DNA of 64,000 bases from assembly GCA_013397795.1 (NCBI GenBank), contig VZTJ01003574.1, positions 2,709,284 to 2,773,283 on the forward strand, in the 5' to 3' direction. Below the pieces are notes generated by a model. That model was given only the letters and a program-made list of their open reading frames with translations, was not told where the DNA came from and did no database searches. A program made the position numbers and the translations under genes. This stretch comes from Orthonyx spaldingii. Lineage: Eukaryota > Chordata > Aves > Passeriformes > Orthonychidae. Positions 1-15,200 of this stretch are shown here, in pieces. The stretch's first letter is position 1. Every line of letters begins with the position of its first letter.

Positions 1-3000
1 GGGCAGAGCACCTTTGAAGTTTATGTTTATTGTTACAAACACGTCCAATACCCTGATTCATGCTGGACTTGAACCAACTGCCTGAGAAACCAGCATCTTC
101 TAAAGGCTCCAGTCTCCCTCTGCCTATGGAAGTGAAAATTGGTTTTGAGGAAGCTCAGCAACCTTGACAACATTTCATGACTCTTCTGCCACAGCTTATT
201 TAGGATTGTTTTTTCTTCCTATTCATCTTGATGACAAACTAGTTTTGATGTCTGTGTTCAGTTATTCTTTCTTGCATGTTAGTCAGCCTCTCCCCATGAG
301 AAACCAGATACTGCACTGAGTGGTTTTACACAGCCACTGTTTTCATTAATATCTGTGCTTTCACAATGCTTAACAAAAAATTACACAGCTACACAGCAGT
401 GTAAGCTCTTCTTGGAAAAATATTCTCATGGACTTAAGGGTGAAAACAGATGTGTCAAGAATAGTGTTCATGTATTTTAGTGGTACCAAAACCAAATAAT
501 AACCTATATGTCTATTTCAAATGTAATTACATCCTGAAATGTCTGCAAAGTCTCAGGATTATTCTACAGGCAGAATCCTGGCACACTAACACAGCAGTAG
601 AGAAAGAAGGAGTAGGTTCACTTTTCATTGAAGGAAAAGGTGACCTTGGCATGAAATCAAGATCTGCAGGTGGCAGCTTCACGTCTGAATCTGACAGGAA
701 AAATAACTATCTCAACTATCCAAAACCCACCAAAAAAAGCAATTCACTATTAAAAAAGCAAGCATTTGGCTCAAAATAAGAAAGAAATTAAAATACAGTG
801 AAATTTAAGTCTTGCAGTGAGTTGTGGGAGTGGTGGTACTCTTAAAGAGCCCAGCATGACGTATTTCTAAAAGACACAAGACATGACAGAAAAGAGGAGA
901 CTGACATGAGTGTACAAGTTACTATGGAGCCAAGATTTTTCATGCTCAGGTTATACTTAAAATAGCAAATGGAGCCATTTTCAGAGATATCAGTTTCTTT
1001 TTAACAGCAAAGAACATTTCAGATCAATTCTAAATTTAATCTTAACCTAGGGTATTCCAAACAAGCTCTCACAGGACATTATTTATTCTTCCCCTCCTAA
1101 CTTTAGCAATTTTAGCTGCCTTAATCCAAGGATATTAAGCACCAGCTATATTTTGCAGCTCCCATACAGCATGCCCAAGCCAAAGCTTGCATTTGGTGGC
1201 AGTTCAAAAAACTCCTTTGAAGTAATTTAGGACCCCAAAACAAAGTATGTTTCTGCTGGTGATTGAGCATGGATTCACTTCTCCCTCTGCAAACACACAG
1301 CACTGGGTCCAAACCAACACATTACACCTCAGAACACCCAGTGCCCTGTTTGCTACAGGCTCACAGCAAACCTTTGTCAGCCACCTGCACATGACACATG
1401 TTTGCCTGTCAGTGGCACACAAACGGCTGGTCCCAGCAGCATCTATTGGATGTTTGGCCAGGTAAACCCACTTCCACAGGGAAATAGTTTTGTTGGAGGG
1501 AAGTATGTTCAAAGTGGTTAGTTACTGTTCAAGGAATTCGTTCAGCAGCTCCCTTCAATGGGCATCTTAAGAGGTTTTACGATGAAGAACTAAGTTTTAG
1601 AAGAGCTCAGGCATTTTCTTCCTTTCTTTAAATTGCTACTGGATAATATGCTCTGGCAATAACAGCAGCACAGAGGAGGGTAAATTCACCATCATCTCTC
1701 ATTAGCTGACACCCTGTCTGCATTATTTAAGCCATTCATTGGCATGTTACAAACCAAAAGTGGTATTTTTCTCCCAGAAAGGATTTCTCTGTCTTGGCTG
1801 TATTTCAGCCCAGTATTACACTATGCCATATTTTAAATTAAAGCAGATAGAGTTCAAAGCTAGACCAGTTAAATAGGCTAATAAACAAAGAGGTCATTGG
1901 ACTGATAGTTTCATAGCCTGCATAACTTTAGAGTTAGAACACAAGAGGGGAGGAAAAGGAAGAAGTCAGACTTAGCAAAAAGCAGCCAAGGATCAATAAA
2001 CACTTTCACCTCCTTCCTTATGTGATTGCTTCCTCCCATGCTCTCCCACTAAGCCAACACTAAACAACCTCTGGTTTTGTTTGCTTTCTTTACACAGCAC
2101 TCCACATAGTAGGGCATCAGGCTTGGAGCTGCAGACCCAAACCTTGTCCATCCCAAAATACTGTGGCTATTCCAATATCTCCAGCAATGGACTGAAGTCA
2201 CAGTAAATCAAAACACCAGAGAGATAACTTTAGAACCCCAGTAAAGATCTAAATTGATAAAGAGGAAAGACACTGCCCCAGAGCAACAGGTGTTGGCTAG
2301 AAGTTTACCCTTCAGCTGAGGCAATGCCACTGATGCACAGACCCCTGGTTCACAAAAAGTCTTTCAACTTACAGCCCAACAACATTAACCAAAAAACAGC
2401 CATGGTAATAACATAGGGCAGAATCCTGTAAATATTCCCAAATGTATCAAAAATATCCAAAGATTGACAAGGCAAAATAAAGACATTTAAATGAATCATC
2501 ACCATGTGCAAAAATTACAGCTTGTAGGGGCAGTAGCTTTAAAGGGTCACTTTTTTAACAGTCAGCATCAGTTCCACTTAGATCAGTGCATCACTGAATT
2601 ACTCACTTGCTGGATTTATCCTTAGGTACAGTCAGAACTCAGAGGTCTCAACACATGATTCAGGGAACAGATATGAACTAATGTCTCCAGGTATTTAGGA
2701 AAAGAAGCTCCAGTACAATATGTCACCTATTTGTCATGTGTGACACCTACACACAGCAATTTTTTTTTGTCTTTGCTGACTGTCAGTGAAAAAATATCGT
2801 GAACATTTTCTATTTTCAGGACTGACACGAGCCTGAAGGATTCATTTCAGCTAGCAAAGCTAACATCAACTGTTGCTCACATCTGCTTTTTTTTGTGAAC
2901 TATCATTCATGTCATTATGAACCACACATCCTTAAACAGGGGCTGTTACTAAAAAAACACATCTATACATGCACTAAGTTTATCTTCCTTTTAAGACCAT

Positions 3001-3198
3001 TATATGTAATTGCCCTATGAAGCAAGTACAGTTAAACAAAAACAAACAATACAAGGTTAGTTAAAAAACAGGTCTCATGCAGCTTAAATAAACAGCAGGG
3101 AAAGATGATTTTACACTTCAACCACCTGAGTCACACGTTCTCTGATGCACAAAGTGTACTGAAAAGGAATTCTCCACAATTACTGGTCGCTGACCTAC
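1..3198. other. POC1A intron downstream of exon 9; no exon recognised
   Basis: This AT-rich stretch should be within POC1A, because the coiled-coil C-terminus has not yet appeared. I looked on the minus strand for the conserved C-terminal POC1 helix and did not find it. Short open stretches here lack splice sites or family similarity. Confidence 0.6.
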
Positions 3199-3297
3199 CC
3201 CAGTGCCATGGGTCCCATCCACACTGTTGCCACATTTCTGGGGTTTCACTACCTCACCATAATCAGCTGCATCAAAGTTAGTCTTCCACACCATCAC
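3199..3297 (-). CDS. POC1A: POC1A coding exon 9 (last exon visible)
   Basis: It encodes VMVWKTNFDAADYGEVVKPQ and 13 more residues. This closes the propeller and enters the linker to the C-terminal coiled coil. The acceptor is TTCTGCAG|GTG and the donor ACTGGG|GTAGGT (phase 0). Reading through the donor gives 25 unrelated residues before a stop, so splicing onward is more likely than a terminal exon. Confidence 0.88.
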
Positions 3298-6200
3298 CTG
3301 CAGAAGAAAGTTAACTCCATTAAAATTTTCCATCTAAGTTTGCTTATAAGTCAATTTTTTCAACTTTTCAGAGAAGAGTCAGCAAATACACACAAAAGTT
3401 TCCCTAGAAGAGCTTTTCCATTGATTAAATTAAGGATGTTGTTTGTAATATGTTACTGAATACAGACACAGCTCAACTGAGTTCTCAATGGATAAGTGAC
3501 CTCTTTCAACATTCTTTGGGTCAAGAACATCATTAAACTAGAATGACCAAGACAACTTCAAAGCAACATGAAGAATATACCATTAAAAGCACAAATATTT
3601 TAAAATACCATGCTCAGCATTATGACATTTATCAGCTACACTCCAACCAACCAGTCACTCATTTATCATGAGACTCATTCAGAGGAAAAGGAGAGTTGGT
3701 ACTAAGACAGCATTAGAGATCCTAAGCTGGTTTGTCAGTTGGACATCAAACTTAAATCCCACTTATAGGCCTCTGCTCTCCACAACACAGTACTGATTTC
3801 AGGAAAGAGGCCTCTAACACATAAATCACTTCAACATATCAAGAGACAATCTATGGAGTAAATCCCTCAGCAGTGACTCTACGAGTCTAAAAAAGTTAAG
3901 GAGCAATCTGTCAACAATTTCAGAGGTCTGAAAGACACCCAAGAATCCAGGCAGCTCATCTGGTTATCAGAAAGAGCATTTATTCTTCATTTACAAATTT
4001 TCATCACTCCTTTGCATGAAATAAAAGCATTTTTCTTTCATAGTTGCATGGTTAACCAACAAGGCCATTCCATTGTACAACAGGGGGAAAAAAGTGATGT
4101 TCTTAGTGAATAGACTAAGAGTGTCTCTTCACAGATAGCAAAGGTGCTGCTAAAGATGGGCATTGCCACCTGGTCTAACCTGGGGATTAGAAGCAATGCA
4201 ACACAGCTCACTGAAGACTGATGACAGAAAAGTGGATCTTTACTCAGACCACTGCTTTGGGTTGAAGTGTGTCTGTGTCTTCAGCAGAGCAACTCACACT
4301 GTGTTAAAACCAGGACATATTTGCAGCACAGGCTCACGCAACAGGCCTGTCTGCAGTTTGGTAATTGAGTTTGGGTTTCTTGGAAGGCTACATGTCTTAA
4401 ATTATACCAAAAAATTGGGTTTGATCTCCAGAGATGTTGCTGATAGAACAGTAAGTCACTTCAGCATGGTCCAGACATACAGGGCACACTTTTGCTTTCC
4501 CCCACTGGCAACAGAGAACAAAAAGTAGCAGCTTTTAAAGAAATGTGAATCTGGATTATAACTCAGAAATTAATCAGGTACCTGTTCATCACAACCTCCA
4601 GAAGCAAATAAGTCTCCATCTCTTGAAAATGCTACACAGGTAGCTGGCCCCTGCAAACACATTTAAAAGACAGGTTTAGAAAAAGGTGAAAGAAAACTGT
4701 TACAAAGTTCAATTCATTACAGCTTTACAAGGTATTTATCATTTGACATCAGCAGTCTACAGGCAAAATTTGAAAAGCTGTTACCTGTCAGGTAAGTGGG
4801 CCACAATTAAGATGCTAGGCTTGCTGCCACTTAGCATTTCCCATACTTCTGATCCCAGTTTAAGACACCCACTTTTCAATATCCATGTCAGAGGCAGCAA
4901 CAAACCAATTTTTATGGGACCAGGCTTTTTCTTGTTCCCCTCAAACATTCCCTCTTCATTTGAGAATTCGAAATTTCTAAAACTCCTGTTTACTTATTTA
5001 AAGTGTTGAAACTATGAGGTTTTTTGCTGAAGAATAGTAGGCTGGCTTAAATTGCTTTTCTCTTAGTGGTTTTAAAGGAAAGATGCCAGAGTTAATGCAT
5101 CCAGGATCACCTCTGCACAGCACTTGCATTTTGAAGGAGCCTCATGCTTAGAACAGTCAGTTCTGAGAGACTTTAAATGCTTCTGAGTGCTGCAGCACAC
5201 CTTTCACACCACACATCTATTTCAATGTGTTTTCCACCTTCCAGCAAGCACACAGGAGGATGCACGTGGGAAGGCTGAGGCAGGCACTCCAAGCTGCAGT
5301 TAAAGAGAGCTGAGGAGTTATTACGTGTGTTGGAGTCCAGGCACAACACACAAGCTGTTCTGCTCAGAGTAAACAGCTGAGAACTCAGATCGTGGAGTTT
5401 TATGTCAGCTGCTGAACACGTTCCTCTGCAGACTGGTCACCAACATGGGTAGAGGTTAGAATGAGAACTTTCAGAGGCTGCCTACAGAGCTGACAAGCTG
5501 GGGAGGGTCAGGAGGAAACACCAAAAATGCAACCAGAAAAGGCACAACCACCAGAGAACTCCACCACATGATCATACACCTCCTGAGAGAAGCAGTTACA
5601 CTCTTTCAAGTAAGATCATGTATCTCAGAAGGCAATTAAGAAGGTTCTCCTCACCCTGCGCCAAGCTGGAAGGAGAGACAATTCTGAGTCCACATCTTCC
5701 CAATGGACATCACATAGAAACCTCACATCCTTTCTTTGCCTTTGTAAAAGTGAACTCATCATAACAAATCCTTAAGGTAGACAAACACCCAAAGATTGCA
5801 CCTGGGATAAGCACCCAGCTCTCACTGCAACCTGTGCCCCACAGTCCTGTGGGCTTCCAAACACGCTGGCACGAGGCCAGCAAGACAGCAAAAACAAGTG
5901 ACCTTGCTGTGGTCACTCCCAGTGTGAAGACTTTTAGCTTCCTTAAAACATTTTAAAGTATTTCCATATTCTCATTTCACATGCAGCGACTTCAAATGTT
6001 TTGAGGCCTTCTCATAGCAACACCTCACTGGAGAGAACTCGCCAGGAATGATCCGGCAGCAGCGATCCCGAAGCGCAGGCGCAGTCGCTGGTGTGACTAA
6101 GCTCGTTCACCTGACACAGCAGTAACTGGGGTAGATATTTCAGACCAAAGACACTGCCATCAATCAGCTGAGAGACAAAGTGTGCTCCTGCCTTTATTCC

Positions 6201-9200
6201 CACCCACCCACCCCAGTGTTCANNNNNAGTGTTCAGCTCTCTAATCACATGTCAGGAGTGGAGGCTCTCAAAAAAATGCAAAAGCACAATAAGCAGTAAG
6301 AAAGGGCAGAAACAACTCCACAGCCAGAGAACTGCAGTGGTGAACATTGCTCCAAGATAACAGAGGTGAGCATACAGAAGCTGCTCTTGAACTGTAAGAA
6401 ACCAGCCAGAGTTAGGAGGGCAGAAAAAAATTTAAGACAAAGTGTTCAGGAACAAGCACAAGCGAGGAACACTGGAAAGGAGCAGTATTTCCTAAAAATA
6501 TTTTTATCAGTCTAAATATTTCAGTGTATTTAGACAAAATCTAGTACAACACAAATCACATCAAAACAGGCAATGAACTGACTCCAAAGTCATGGCATTC
6601 TGAAGGGAAAAAAAGTTCAACAGAACATATTCTTCCCAAAATAGAAAATTATATCAAAGACTGAATGTGCCTTTATAAATTGAAAGAAAGGGAACAAACA
6701 AGTCTACAGACGCAACATCCTCTACAGATTTGTTGACATAAATTAAGTGAAAAGGATTCTTGCCACATACACTTACAGAACTCTTCCAAGATACAACAGG
6801 TTTGCTATAGCAACACACAAATACGAGTTTGCCAAATACCCTTGCAATTTAATATTAACACACCAAACAAAAATAAAAAGCTACACTTGCCAATTATTAG
6901 ACACAGCCTAACTTCCATTTGTCCCAGGCAAGTACAGCAGAAATCCAACAGATTTCTGATGAAGTCCTGGATAACAGGCATGAGGTTGGAGATTGAAGAA
7001 TTCAAATGGGTTTTTCCCTCCTCTTTTAACTTACTGCTTGCATTGAAAGTATCAAAAAGTAGCAGTTGCATATTCTTCTACAGAAGTTGTAGAGAGAATT
7101 TTAAGCTTATTTCCCACATAACTAGAACTTGAGGGATGCAGCAACCTTCTGCAGGATCACTTGGCTCCTCTTTCTGTAGCAGGAACAAATGGCCCTCTGT
7201 TAGTGTTTCCTGGAGGTCCAGAATTTCCAGTCTGATCCCCATTGTCCAAGGTGCTGCACACAAGCTGCTAGCACCAATCCCCAAACTCCTGCAGCTTCTT
7301 GCCTTAGACTAGACAGCAAGCTGCAGGAAGAAGGGGCTGGGCAATGACATGCACCAAGTCAGTGGTAAGGAACATTTCTATTTAATCCTCAGCAGGTCAA
7401 CATGAGGACTGTCAAGCTTTTGTGCGTGTCCAGTAGAGTTTGAAATGATTACAGCAGCTTTGGTGATACTGGGAAAGCTGCAGAAATTTTGAAGAAAAAT
7501 ATAGAAGAAAGCAACAAGTCATCTGCTGAAATTGCTGAGCGAGAAGAACACGGCCACTAACCAATATTCAACCTATCTGCTCTAGTGAAAGAGTACCAGG
7601 CAAGGTAGAGGCAAGTCCCAGAGAGCCTTGAAAATGACAAACAGCTCAAACACTGGATGGAGAAAAGCAACCACAAAGAAAAAGGGAGCCATACAGAAGG
7701 AATGATAACAGCATCAAACCTCATTGTCTGCAGCAGCATTCCCAGTGAACAAGATTCAGGCAAGGTCAGATATGCCTGGCATGGCAGCTGACACAACAGG
7801 TGACAGCCCATTTGCTTAGGGGCACGTAGGTGAGAAAGGTGAGGCCCAGCACGTTACATAATTTATGTGCAGAGATAGAGATTACACCTTCTCCCTATTT
7901 TCCCACTTCCTGCAAAGGAGGTTAGTGACCACAAGGCCTTTACTGCCCTAGCATTTCACAGGTTGATCAGCTTACATAAAACACTACGTTTGACCTTCAA
8001 AATAGATGGTCAGAACTATTCTGAATGACTTGAATGCATTAATCACCAAGAGAGACGGGATCTGAAGCCAGGACACAGATTACACCACCAAGTGACTGCC
8101 AGGATGCTAACAGCATCAGTAACAACTGACACAGAGCTGACATAAGACAACAGGAATAGCAGCCCTGAACACAAAGCTTTCAAGGGTAAAGCTAAAAACA
8201 GATGTCTCTGAAAGAAATACTTAAGAGAAAGGCCAAGAGTTTAGTTTGGAGAAATATGACTGGAGCCCAGAGTCACACCTGGCACACAGGCAGCAGATGA
8301 ATGTGTATCATCCATAAATAATGAGTGGACCATCCATGTAAAAATGAGTGGACAACCACAGAGAAATCCCTCTTGAACACCCTTTCCTTCTCCCAGAGCT
8401 GCTGGGGACAGAAGGCACATCACTCCGACAACAACGGGGCCAACACCAACAGGCAAATCAAGAGAGGCCAGACATTGAGGCTTCAGCTAGGAACAGAGCT
8501 AACATTTTGGCTTCAGCGTAACAGAAGAAACAAGAGCCAGGTTGGAGAGGGTCCAGGAATAAACCAGAGAAGAGTAGTTTAATGATTCACTATCTGCACT
8601 ATGAAAGGAGAGCAGTGTGGAAGGAAGCTGGAGAGACAAGTGGGGTCAAGGATGCCAGTAGATTTTAATTTTTTTTTGTTTCAGTCCTGCGAGAAACTAT
8701 TGCATAGCAGAGAAAAGCCAGGTAAGAGAGCAAGGGAAGTGCTAAGAGCTGGAATAAGGCATATCTAGAGGATGCAAATAGTTGAATTAAGGGAGAGCTT
8801 TCTCTTCCACTGCCACAAAAGGAGAAGTAGAAGTGGCAGCCAGGACATTCAGTCAAACTCTCCAGGAACAGACTAACTAGTGCAAAGAGAAACAGGAGAC
8901 ATGAGAGGAGACAAGGCCTGAGAAGCAAATCCAGCAGCAACCAGCACACTGGGATCCCAGCCCTGGCATCATCAGTTCTAGGCATGAAAGAACTAATAAC
9001 AAACAGAGAAGTCATTGTCATTGTCGACAGCGCTTCCAGCTGCTTCTTGCATGGGAGAGGAGGGCAAGTCACACAGGAAGGAAAGGGAGAAGGGAACCAA
9101 GGAAACAAGCACAGGGAACAGAGGCAGCAATGACAACAACAGGGATGTTTTCACGTGGAATACCTCTGACAAGAAGTCATAAGGATTCTCAGTCCACTGG

Positions 9201-12200
9201 GCTTTGAAAAATTCCTGAGCAATGCCTGCACCTTCCTTCACCAAGGAGTAAGGGCTACAACTAACATAGGCAAAATTTATACTGGCATCTTACAGCTGAA
9301 TCTTCAGCAGCTTTAACTCCTGAAAGCTTCAGTCTATAAAAACACAAGGCAAGGACAGAGAACTCTTATTTCCTTTCAAGACTCAGAAATGCTAAGCTGA
9401 AGTCAATTGCTTGTTGTGTGCAACACACATTTCTTCCTTTTTTGTTTTGACTTCTGTGTAGCCCTGAGATGTCCTCACATTCTTCAAAGAGAACCAGGCC
9501 TGCACAGATGTTTAATGCCACCTAGGCAGAGCTGGTAGCTGACAGTAAAGGAGCACATTTGTTTCCTGTGCACCTGCTCAGGAGACCTCACTCATTAATC
9601 AATGAGCAAAGCAGGGAGCATTTATGTTGCCCAGGTAGGTAGAATGTAGCTACTTTATAGTTCAAGTCAAGGTTGCTTGAAAAACTGTACCTTTGCATTT
9701 TCTGTTTTCCTATTTATGAACACAACCATGAGATGTTTTCTAAATATTTACTGAGAACTTCCATTCCACTGAGGAAGTCAGTCTGGAAATGTTCTAATTA
9801 AACCACTCCAAAGGGCAGACAAGCACCATGCACATACCTGCTCTCCTCTAACAACTCTCTGGGGGGGGGCTTAGGGGCCCCAAAACATTCTGTTCTTCAA
9901 CAATGATTCAGTACTAGAGGTGGATTTACATACCAAGCCAGTGTCTCATCCGTATGGAATTAGATACGAGCACTTCACAGCTTGAAGCACTCCAGAACCA
10001 AAATATGCAGCACAATACAGGATGATATTTTGCAGCTGCAAGATGTCAGCTCCAAGCTGCAAACTTCTGCCTCTAATGATCCTTCTGCTACGAGGGGCCT
10101 GCTGTCTCTAATTGAAATGTAGCTATGTAAACTTGGCCAACCTCCCCATGTAAACTACAGCTAATCAGCTGCTAACAAATTCCTGGCACTCCAGCAGTTG
10201 CGTCAAAGTGTGTCTAAAGAACCTTAAGGTTTTTTTCCTTCAAGTGTCCACTTCCATGCAGCCTTCCCAGAACCATGAAACAGCAGCCAGCTGTCAAAGC
10301 AGGAACAAAGTGTCGACCAGAATGTTCAACCACACAAAGTCACAACTCAAGAACATCTTCAGAACAGGCTGCCCATCTGGTGACTAAACTGTAGCACTCA
10401 CTTAAAGAGGCAAATCTACTTAATGACCAAAAAAGTCCACACCGCTTTGTTTTTAGCCACTTGGGGATACTGGCACAAATCCCAGTGATAACAGAGGAGA
10501 CAGAAAAGTCCCTCGTTATTAAGTAACCTGGATTTATTTATGAGCAGAACAAGCTGGAGAAGCAGCCAGTGCAGGAATCCACCCCTGTGACAGCAGAGCC
10601 CGTAGCCACTGACAGGTGCTTACTGTGGATGAAGCACAGGCTGCCAGATGCTTTCAGTGGAAAAGCAAAGTACCTGTTCAATCAGGCACGAAAAGAACCA
10701 ACCCACAACAACACAGCACATGCCAGACAGGGCTATGCCAGGACTGGTTCCACAGCTCTCTCAGAGCAATACCTCTAAAGACAACCAGAAAGCTCTACCA
10801 GCCAATACTGGCACTTGTTTCCAAACTGAAGGAGCTCTAAGTGCCACAACAGCAGCTACTCTTCAGCTGTGCCAGTGGCAAAGCTTTTCCAATGCGAGTT
10901 AGATGCCCAGGAGAAAGTGGCAGACACTGTTTTACTGATCTGAAGCACCAGGGAGGAAAAACAGGGAGCTTTAACTTTGCTTTTGAATAGATGATCCACA
11001 AACTGTTCTGTAAAAACCTCAAGTTAAGTACAACATTAGCCTAAAGGGACTTTCTACTGCTAATTCTGAACATTTCCATCACCGTAATCAGTTTTGGACT
11101 CTCATTCAATGCTAAACTCTTTTTTTTATTTTTTTTGTGCTACTGCAGTCAGTGAGGCACAGCTAGCAGCTCAGATGGGAGAAAAACGGAAAGCAGGTTC
11201 AGCCTCCTGCTGAACCATAACCAGGCACATCCCTTCCTGAGGGAAGGGGGAGAAGTGTGAAAATTTCCTGTTCTTCCAACACTTACCCTTTTCCAGGAAG
11301 CTACTTCCCAAGAACTCACTTGGCACATTAACACAATAGACAAATATGAAAACAAGATTAAGGCAACAGAAGCTTTGCAGGCCCTAGCTGATAGGAGTAT
11401 CCACTTAGCCCAGTTTTCCAAGTATGAAAAGTTTTATGCAGCCAAGGCTGACATGTTAGGATAACCAGCATTTGCTATCTCCTCCCCATTCTTTTAGCAG
11501 TTGAACCCTTTGGTCAGTTTTAATCAAAGCTCTACTTCACGAAAGATTTAAGCATAAGATTTTCCTATTTTTTTCCATTAATATTGCAAAAAAGAAGAAA
11601 ATTTTATTAATATATAGCAAAAGAGACGTTACAGAAGAAACCTGACCTTTTCAGACATCAAACAAGGCAGTCACTAAACAAAGCCACAAGAAGCCAGAAT
11701 TATCAGTTTTACAGCTTCCACAGATACCATTATTGCCCACAACCATCCCCATCATCTCCAAAAGCTTCAGACTGTGGTTTTCCCTTGACAGATTTTATGC
11801 TTTAAAACTCAGCCCCCACTTTAAAAGAGACACAAGTGGTTAAGAATTTCTGTTCTCTTTGTCCCTTTGGAAAGCAAACCCTTAAGGCAGGCCTGCTTTT
11901 TCACACCCCACTCTGCACGGACAACGAAATTAGTCTATTTATTTTCATTTAAGATTTAGAAACAGAGCTCCAAGCATTCATAAAATTAACCTTACAAGCA
12001 ACACATCCAGCAGCATAATACTAATAGGTCAATCAGTTAAACTTAACCAACCAGCACCATTTATCACCTTCAATTGTATGATTCAGTCCATTAACAAGAT
12101 GTTCCCAAATCAAATCCCAAAATAGATTTCCTCTGTTTCACTGCTACTGTTCTTGAGTCTCCTGCCAGGTGAACAGCATTCATCTTCAAAACACCCGTGT

Positions 12201-15200
12201 CAGGGGGCCAAGTGTTATTTGCAGCTCTCTAGAGAGGGAGGGAGACAGAGTTGCACTAGAGAGCAGCTGACAGGGTCAGAGTCTAAGGTGCTGCTCTGAG
12301 TTCTTCTGTCTTAGACTTGAATTCTCAATATTGGAGCTCACTTTTAGTCTTACTTTCTCACTCTCTCCATTCCTGCCTTACCTTCTTTTCTTCAAAATAC
12401 TGATGATCTCTAACTTTTTTAGCATTATAACCATAAATTTACACAAGGAGGTTTTCAAACAATTTTTGCCCATGAAGAATGAAAGCCTCAAGTATGGATT
12501 TGCTCAGTTTATTGAGTTTGTACATTACTGCAAAAAAAGCTTTGCCTCACCTGGTGACCATGCAGAGTATAGAGAAGTCTTCCTTCTAGCAAGTCCAGGA
12601 TTTTAAGAGTTGAATCATTGGAAGCAGTAACCAGATAGTTTCCAGAGGGGTGGAAGGAAAGACTGTTGACCACAGAGCTGTGCACTAAGGATGGGGAAAA
12701 AAAAAGTATAATAGTCACCAAGACCAGTTTACATAAGCCCAAGGCAAAAGAATAAAATAAAGCACAAGCACATTCCAATTTTCTGTTATAAAATTTAACA
12801 GGAAAATTATCATGGGGGAGACATTCCACAAAAGCTCTTCAAAGCACTGGAGAACAATAACAGTAACTAAATTCTTGTAAAAATAGGCACTACTTTACTG
12901 AAAGGAAAAAGGAAGCTTTGCCAATTACTCTGGGAGATTTAATGCTACAAGAGCTTTTAGTATAGCCCCAAAACGTGCAACTGAACCACAGAATTCTGTG
13001 AGAGTGCTGGACATTGATCTACTTTACTACTGTGGAGCTGCTGGTCTCACTCCCAAGTCATTCCAGATTAAGATCTGTATCTTAGGACACTGAGAAGACT
13101 GAAATTACCATGGAAGACACTCAGAGTTGACACTGCACAGCTTCTTTTGGTTTACTCTCTGACTCTAGCCAAGACTGGGGTTAAGAGAAACTAGGAAATA
13201 AGAGCAACTTGAAAATGGTCCAGTATAAGCATTATTTCCTCAGACATTCTATTTGTCTCACCAAAAATTTAAAACAAATATAAAAAGACGAACTCTCAAG
13301 TGTGTGAACTTGCAATAAAGCCATTTTCCCTGTGTAAAGAAGAAGCCCAAGATTTATTTTGAAAAAAGCTAAAGAAAATGTTCTAGGAAAAAAGTCAAAC
13401 TTTACTGAAGTTCACTGTCACATTAAACATTTAATATATGACTTTTTTCCCTCCCCGAACTCTTACAGAACAGGCTATTGAACATATTTATTTATGAGAA
13501 CATGCAGTACCTCACATATGCCCAGCTTTCTGAGCGTATGTGACATTACAGAATATTAATATTATGCCTGAGGAGGGATTTAACCATCCAATTATTCTTA
13601 ATTATACTATATGCCCTCCAAATGTTCTGGTATCTCAGATCTACTACTTCTGATACATCATACCCAACTAAATTTATATTCCGTTGAGAGTCTACTGTGC
13701 ATTTTAAATCCACACTGCCTGTTAAAAAAAAACCCTTAAAATACCATTTTAAATACATTAGAACCAAATATTATTTTTTCCATATGTGGATTTGAAGCAG
13801 ATAGCTGAAATAACCTTGCTCAATTGTAAAACAGAATGCCTGTACTTTTGAAACTCTTAGGAACACTAAATACCTCAGTCAAGTTCTGAAAACCACTCCC
13901 CTTGACCTAGACAATTAAAAAACACAGAAGAAAACCTTAACACAGGTAACTTCTAAACAGCTATTCTTGTTGGTGAATACTGCCTCTATTACACAGCTAG
14001 ATCTTCATCTACTCCCAGCACTGTATTATAGAAGAAAAAGGTCTATGTGGAGTTTTTTCTTATGAGTGATAAATATCTCTCTCCCTTGAAAATCTTATTC
14101 TGAGTGATTTGTAATATTCCTCACCCCCTAAGTATCTATATTCAGATAAATGCAAAGGTATCTTGTCAACTGAGCAAAGCCCTGAAAGGATTCACATCTG
14201 AAAGAGACAAGGTTAGTGATATATCACATCTTCCAAATTCCAGACAGCAAATAAAGTATTTCCAGCTTCACAAAAACCCCTTTCCATAATGGAAAAAAGT
14301 CACACAGACTGGGGCTGCATAAGCAGTCGCAGCTTCTGTGCCCAGGGACTTCTTGGCTCTTGTAAACACAGAGAAAAGTTCATCTCTTACTGCCAAAGCA
14401 GCTCATACCTCCCACAAGACCATTCATAACACCTCTCCAAAAAACGTGCCAACACATCCTGCCACCTCACTTGATTTCATGTTGGAAACAATAAATCCAA
14501 TGCAGCACAGGGTGGCATCTCCCCGTGCCTCGTTGCTACAAGCCCACCCTTGTGCCAGCCAAGCTCTAGCAAAATAAGAGCCTGTTAAGGGACTTATACT
14601 GGGGCTTAACATCTAAAATTGAGTCCTCCCAGCCTGCACAAAACTGTCCCAAGCCTCACAACATTTCTTTTATGTAATTCAACCCTTAGTAATCACCAGG
14701 GAGAACATAAATTAGGATGGACTTGACACAGCCACCATCCCTACTGAACAGATACCCAGCATCAGCCCCATCCAAACTGGATAAAGTACTAATTACTTTT
14801 TATAAACAGGAATAAAAAACCAGGCTAGAGCTGTTTGCATAGACATGCTACAGAGGTGCCCCACACACAGCTTTGGACAGGGAAAAAATGTCAGGCAATA
14901 AACATTTGCCATTTTGGTAGGGGCTGTACAAAATCTGCTGTACAAAAGAGTCAGAGCCAAGCAGAGGACTGAATAAAGCATCTGTGTGTTCTCCTGTACA
15001 GTAAACGTGACCAGAGCTCAAAGAAAAACACACCACACAAAAGGTTTTGCAGCTTGCTCTCTACTTCCAACTTTCATTTACAAATGTCACAGTTGGAACA
15101 AGTGCTGGCAACAAGAGCAACACTGCTAAAAGACTAATCAGTGCTGGAAAGCAGCCCAACTCTAAGACGCAAGAGCCCGAGGCAGGGCTACTCATCTATT

